A stretch of DNA of 43,122 nucleotides from Actinomycetota bacterium (GTDB lineage Bacteria > Actinomycetota > Actinomycetes > Actinomycetales > Kineosporiaceae). Under the pieces are notes generated by a model. It saw nothing but the letters and a program-made list of their open reading frames with translations. It had not been told where the DNA came from and searched no databases. Below are positions 39,565-43,122 of this stretch, piece by piece. The position numbers were made by a program, and so were the translations under genes. Every line of letters starts with the position of its first letter. Within the stretch, counting starts at the first letter, position 1. Where the stretch lies: the NCBI GenBank assembly GCA_030837345.1, contig JAUPKQ010000079.1:1-43122 (forward strand). The letters run 5' to 3'.

Positions 39565-40580
39565 GGGCGGCGGCGTCCGGGGTCGTGGGGGCGGCCCTGG
39601 CTCTTCTCGCCCAGCTGGCCCTGGTCCCGGCGGCCGCGGGAACCACCGGGATCGCCGCGGCCAGCGGAGCCACGGCGTTCCCGGGCGGACGCAAGACCTT
39701 CGTCGTCTCGGTGATGGACGGCAAACCGCAAGCCCTCTCCGTGAGGCTCGCGACCTACGAGTTCAAGGCCGACGGAACGGTGACCGAGCGGTACTGGGCC
39801 TGGCAACAGAACGCCATCTCCGGCAAGGGCAACGCCCGCTGGACCAAGCCCGCCAGCGGCTACCGGACCACGGGATGCCAGTACACCTGCCCGATCCGCA
39901 CCCCCGCCGGGTTCCAGAAGGGACGCTCTCCGCACGTCTTCACCGGCCGGTGGTCGATGGAGCAGGGATCGGTGCTCGCGATCCGCTGGACCCCGGCCTA
40001 CCCGGTGGAGCGCTGGAAGGTCGACACGAGCCGTGACGAGATCGCCGGGCTCCGTCTCCTCTCGGCGCGGGACGGCGGCCACGGCTGGGGAGCGGGGTCG
40101 AACGCCCCGGCGAACCGCGGCGTCAGCCTGGCCCAGGTCTACAAATCCGACTGGATCACCGGGCCCTTCGTGTCGAACGTCTACAGCCCCAAGAGCTCGG
40201 TCGCCTGGGTCGGTCTCAGCGCCCGGGACTACCGCCTCTGCAACACCGGGACCTGCCTGCAGGGCACCAAGATGGGCGGAAGCAACCGCAGCACCTGGTA
40301 CCACTCCTACCTCGCGGCGAACCCGGCCGTCGACGGACGCAAGGTCTACTGGAACAACCAGACCGGCGTCGTCCAGCAGTTGGAGAACCCGAACACCACC
40401 TGCATCAGCGCCTCCGGGGGCGGGCACACCAACGCTCTGCTCCAGGTCCTGGACGACAACGGGAGGTTCGCCGGATTCGTCGGCGTCGAGGCGAGCCTCA
40501 ACCAGCGCGTGTACGGACAGGCCGTCGTCGCGGCCTTCGCCATGGTGACGCCGTCCCTGCTGCCGGCCATCGAGAGCTGA
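39561..40580 (+). CDS. Unknown secreted protein embedded between fliQ and fliR
   Basis: Predicted secreted protein of 339 residues that I do not recognise. The N-terminus is a Sec signal peptide (RAAASGVVGAALALLAQLALVPAAA), with cleavage near residue 27-30. The mature protein is rich in Trp, Tyr, Asn and Gly, with no further membrane helix and five cysteines: a pair in TTGCQYTCP, a pair in LCNTGTCLQ and one in NTTCIS. Segments such as TERYWAWQQN, WSMEQGSVLAIRW and GRKVYWNNQTGV suggest an all-beta, possibly carbohydrate-binding fold, but no domain can be named. GTG 39561 overlaps the fliQ stop (GTGA), so it is translated with the export gate. fliQ and fliR are normally adjacent. Confidence 0.88.
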   Translation: MRAAASGVVGAALALLAQLALVPAAAGTTGIAAASGATAFPGGRKTFVVSVMDGKPQALSVRLATYEFKADGTVTERYWAWQQNAISGKGNARWTKPASGYRTTGCQYTCPIRTPAGFQKGRSPHVFTGRWSMEQGSVLAIRWTPAYPVERWKVDTSRDEIAGLRLLSARDGGHGWGAGSNAPANRGVSLAQVYKSDWITGPFVSNVYSPKSSVAWVGLSARDYRLCNTGTCLQGTKMGGSNRSTWYHSYLAANPAVDGRKVYWNNQTGVVQQLENPNTTCISASGGGHTNALLQVLDDNGRFAGFVGVEASLNQRVYGQAVVAAFAMVTPSLLPAIES

Positions 40581-40606
40581 TGATCGACCTCTGACAGGAG
40601 ACCCCC

Positions 40607-41377
40607 TTGACCGGCTTGCAGGTCGCCGTCGGCGAATCGGCGCTGGCGGCGTTCCTGCTCGCCATGGCCCGCGTGGCCGGGTTCATCCTCGTCGCCCCGC
40701 CCTTCAACACCCGGACCGTCCCGGGGAAGGTCAAGGTCGCTCTGGCGGCCGGGCTGGCCCTGCCCCTCTCCGTCGCGTACAGCGACCCCCCGTCCCTCGG
40801 GTCGGCCGCGATGCTGCTCAACGCCCTGCTCCAGGTCCTGACCGGGATGGCCCTCGGGTTCCTCGTGCTCGCCGCCGTCTCGACGATCCAGTCCGCCGGT
40901 GACCTGCTGGACACCGTCGGCGGGTTCAGCATCACGATGGCGATGGACCCGCTGATGATGATGCAGACGTCGGTCCTCGGCCGGCTCCACCAGATGACCG
41001 CGGCGGTGCTGCTCTTCGTCACCGACGGGCACCTCCTGATCCTGCGCGGCCTGACCCGCGGCGTGGAGACGATGCCCGGTCCGCTGGCCTCCTGGGCGGA
41101 CGCCGCCCGCGCCGCGATCGCCGCGCTCTCGTCCCTGTTCGCCGGGGCCTTGCAGATCGCGGCACCGGTCGTCGCGGCGATGCTCGTCGCGGACGTCGCG
41201 CTCGGCCTGCTCACCCGCGCCGCACCGGCCCTCAACGCCTTCGCGATGGGCTACCCGCTGAAGATCCTCTTCACTCTCCTCCTCGCGGTCCTGGTGGTCT
41301 CCCGGCTTCCGGGCGCGCTGGAGATCCTCGTGTCCGGCGCCGTCGGCGAGGTCCTCCGCCTGACCCGCGGGGGGTGA
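40607..41377 (+). CDS. fliR: Flagellar export gate protein FliR
   Basis: Polytopic membrane protein of 256 residues, normal size. Features: LAAFLLAMARVAGFILVAPPFNTRTVPGKVKVALAAGLALPLS, then the GFLVLAAVSTIQSAGDLLDTVGG segment, and the C-terminal RAAPALNAFAMGYPLKILFTLLLAVLV. The TTG start at 40607 is supported by AGGAG about 6 bases upstream and by the family start; rare but plausible. Gap of 26 bases to the unknown secreted gene, 3 bases to flhB. Confidence 0.95.
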   Translation: MTGLQVAVGESALAAFLLAMARVAGFILVAPPFNTRTVPGKVKVALAAGLALPLSVAYSDPPSLGSAAMLLNALLQVLTGMALGFLVLAAVSTIQSAGDLLDTVGGFSITMAMDPLMMMQTSVLGRLHQMTAAVLLFVTDGHLLILRGLTRGVETMPGPLASWADAARAAIAALSSLFAGALQIAAPVVAAMLVADVALGLLTRAAPALNAFAMGYPLKILFTLLLAVLVVSRLPGALEILVSGAVGEVLRLTRGG

Positions 41378-41380
41378 GAC

Positions 41381-42550
41381 ATGGCCGACAACGACGGCAA
41401 GACCGAGGATCCGACCCCGAAGAAACTGCGGGAGGCCCACAAGGAAGGGCAGGTCCCGCGCACCCCCGACCTCGCCACCTGGTTCGCGATCGCCGCCGCG
41501 GCCGCCACCTTGCCGATGAGCTGCTCTCTCCTCTCAGAGTCCTTCACCCGGCTGCTTCGTGGCCGGCTCGCCGAGATCGTCGCCGACCCCACGCCCGTCC
41601 AGGCGCTCGGGGTGCTGACGGAACTGCCGCGCGCCGTCCTCGTACCCCTCGCCCCGGTGGGGCTGGCCGCCATGGCCGGAGCTCTGATCGGCACCGCCGG
41701 TCAGGGGGTCTACCTCACCGGCAAGACCCTCAAACCGAAGATGAGCAGAATGAGCCCCAAACAGGGCTTCCAGCGCATGTTCGGCAAACGGGCGCTCTGG
41801 GAGGCCGTCAAGGCCCTGATCAAGGTGATCACGATCGGGATCGTCGTCTACGTACTGTCCCGTTCGATGATTCCCTCCCTCGTCGGCGCCGGGCTCATGC
41901 CGATCTCCACAGTGCTGAACCACACCTGGGACGGCATCGAGACGCTGCTCTGGGCGACGGCGCTGACCGGGGTCGTCCTCGCCGGGGCCGACTACGCCTT
42001 CCAGCGCCGCACGGTGATGAAGCAACTGCGGATGACGCCGCGCGAGATCAAGGACGAGATGCGCCAGACCGAGGGCGATCCGTTGATCAAGAGCGCGATC
42101 CGGGCCCGGCAGATGGCGATGAGCCGCAACCGGATGCTCCAGTCGGTCTCGACGGCCGACGTCGTCGTCGTCAACCCGACCCACCTCGCCGTCGCCCTGA
42201 AGTACGAACGCGGACGAGGAGCCCCTCGTGTCGTCGCCAAGGGGAGCGGGTCGCTCGCGGCGAAGATCCGGGAACGGGCGCGGGAGCACCGGGTCCCGGT
42301 CGTCGAGGACCGGTCTCTCGCCCGGACGCTGTACCGGGTCTGCGACCTGGACGACGAGATCCCGGCCGAGCTGTACCTCGCGGTCGCCCGTGTCCTCGCC
42401 TTCATCATGGCGGCGGGCCGCCCCTCCGCGACCGCCGGAGCCCGCAGACCCATGAGCAGCACGCCGGTGCCGGATCTGCCCAAGAAGTCCGTACTGCGCG
42501 CCCGTCGGGCCCAGGAGGAGCGTAAATCCCGACGCGCTTCCCACAAGTGA
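41381..42550 (+). CDS. flhB: Flagellar export switch protein FlhB
   Basis: Export-gate membrane protein of 389 residues that switches substrate class after hook completion. N-terminus KTEDPTPKKLREAHKEGQVPRTPDL is classic, followed by four membrane helices up to about residue 215. The cytoplasmic domain holds the autocleavage site Asn265-Pro-Thr-His (VVNPTHLAVALKYERG). The C-terminal 35 residues are a basic extension (KKSVLRARRAQEERKSRR). FlhA normally follows but is absent here. Confidence 0.96.
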   Translation: MADNDGKTEDPTPKKLREAHKEGQVPRTPDLATWFAIAAAAATLPMSCSLLSESFTRLLRGRLAEIVADPTPVQALGVLTELPRAVLVPLAPVGLAAMAGALIGTAGQGVYLTGKTLKPKMSRMSPKQGFQRMFGKRALWEAVKALIKVITIGIVVYVLSRSMIPSLVGAGLMPISTVLNHTWDGIETLLWATALTGVVLAGADYAFQRRTVMKQLRMTPREIKDEMRQTEGDPLIKSAIRARQMAMSRNRMLQSVSTADVVVVNPTHLAVALKYERGRGAPRVVAKGSGSLAAKIRERAREHRVPVVEDRSLARTLYRVCDLDDEIPAELYLAVARVLAFIMAAGRPSATAGARRPMSSTPVPDLPKKSVLRARRAQEERKSRRASHK

Positions 42551-42565
42551 TCCGCACCGACGGAC

Positions 42566-42571
42566 TAGGGT
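42566..42571 (+). promoter_or_regulatory. Minus-10 element of a probable leaderless promoter
   Basis: TAGGGT (TANNNT type) ends 7 bases before the ATG at 42579, which lacks a ribosome binding site. The spacing suggests transcription starting at the ATG. It would separate this gene from the flagellar operon. Confidence 0.4.
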
Positions 42572-42578
42572 TCTCGCC

Positions 42579-43122
42579 ATGTCGGGGGAGACAGGGCTCG
42601 GTGACGACGCCGGTCCGCGCAAGGGACGGCGTCGGTGGCTGCGCCGTTTGGTCGTCGGCACCCTCTGCCTGGGGGCCGTCGCTCTCGCCCCGGCTGGTTT
42701 CGTGCGGGTCAGCACCGCGGGGGCGATCCACCACGACGTCGCGGACGTCGACGGCACCCCGGTCGCCATCGTGCTCGGGGCCGGTGTCGACGCGGCGGGA
42801 CGACCGAGCCCCTTCCTGGCGCAGCGCGTCGAGGTCGGTGCGGATCTCTACCGGGCGGGGCGGGTCAAGGCCTTGCTGATGAGCGGCGACAACTCCCGCA
42901 AGAACTACGACGAGGTCGGCGCCATGGCGGCGGAGGCGCTCCGCCTCGGCGTCCCGAGCAGTGCGATCGTGACCGACCACGCCGGATTCGACACCTATTC
43001 GTCCTGTTACCGGGCACGATCCGTCTGGGGAATCTCGCGGGCCGTCGTCGTGAGCCAGCCGTTCCACCTGCCCCGCGCCGTCTGGATCTGCCGCGAACTC
43101 GGGATCGACGCCCAGGGGGCCG
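42579..43122 (+). CDS. DUF218 / SanA-YdcF family membrane protein (partial, cut by window end)
   Basis: The first 181 residues of a protein that continues beyond the window. A basic cytoplasmic start (KGRRRWLRRL) leads into a membrane helix (VVGTLCLGAVALAPAGFV). An extracytoplasmic DUF218 domain follows, with VAIVLGAGVDAAGRPSPFLAQRV, LLMSGDNSRKNYDEVGAM, DHAGFDTYSSCYRA and VVVSQPFHLPRAVWI, all typical of SanA/YdcF proteins, which are linked to envelope integrity. It follows flhB by 28 bases but probably has its own leaderless promoter and no flagellar role. Confidence 0.88.
   Translation, partial: MSGETGLGDDAGPRKGRRRWLRRLVVGTLCLGAVALAPAGFVRVSTAGAIHHDVADVDGTPVAIVLGAGVDAAGRPSPFLAQRVEVGADLYRAGRVKALLMSGDNSRKNYDEVGAMAAEALRLGVPSSAIVTDHAGFDTYSSCYRARSVWGISRAVVVSQPFHLPRAVWICRELGIDAQGA

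Overview
The window is very GC-rich double-stranded bacterial DNA with dense, translationally coupled genes (ATGA and GTGA overlaps), frequent GTG starts and proline/alanine-rich proteins. Together with an actinobacterial-type FliA, FliM and EtfD-like Fe-S oxidoreductase, this points to a motile member of the Actinomycetota, possibly one that makes zoospores. I cannot name a genus from sequence alone. No tRNA, rRNA, CRISPR array, insertion sequence or phage gene was found.

Layout. 1-531: no convincing gene, one long hairpin. 532-6279: surface and secreted proteins: a large subtilisin-like protease with IPT/TIG domains (minus strand), a divergent secreted IPT/TIG protein, and an unknown membrane-anchored protein. 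6365-9967: a CaiB/BaiF-type CoA-transferase and an EtfD-like membrane Fe-S oxidoreductase, which suggest acyl-CoA metabolism. 9992-42550: one almost unbroken flagellar cluster. 42579-end: start of a DUF218 (SanA/YdcF-like) gene cut by the window edge.

Flagellar cluster. A minus-strand operon flgN-flgK-flgL-fliW-csrA (13769 to 9992) diverges from fliA (sigma-28). Then come fliC, fliD, fliS and a small FliT-like gene on plus. Two tandem paralogous family-2 glycosyltransferases lie on minus, probably for flagellin glycosylation. The plus-strand export/basal-body run follows: flgB-flgC-fliE-fliF-fliG-fliH-fliI-fliJ-(NlpC/P60+SLT wall hydrolase)-fliK-flgD-flgE, then flbD-motA-motB-fliL-fliM-fliN-fliO-fliP-fliQ-(unknown secreted protein)-fliR-flhB. 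Not present here: flhA, flgF/flgG, flgM, flhF/flhG and chemotaxis genes.

How it works together. FliA probably switches on late genes through promoters of the form TNAA/TCAN-N15-GCCGAYAR. Close matches lie upstream of fliC, the glycosyltransferase pair and flbD-motAB, and weaker ones upstream of flgN and the protease. The fliC leader has a hairpin with a CGGA loop followed by a GGA-containing Shine-Dalgarno, the layout expected for repression by CsrA; FliW, encoded next to csrA, is the known CsrA antagonist. CsrA itself has an unusual 65-residue proline-rich tail. The most novel elements are the unknown secreted protein embedded between fliQ and fliR, the two-domain peptidoglycan hydrolase without a Sec signal, the CsrA tail, and the possible sigma-28 control of surface-modifying genes.
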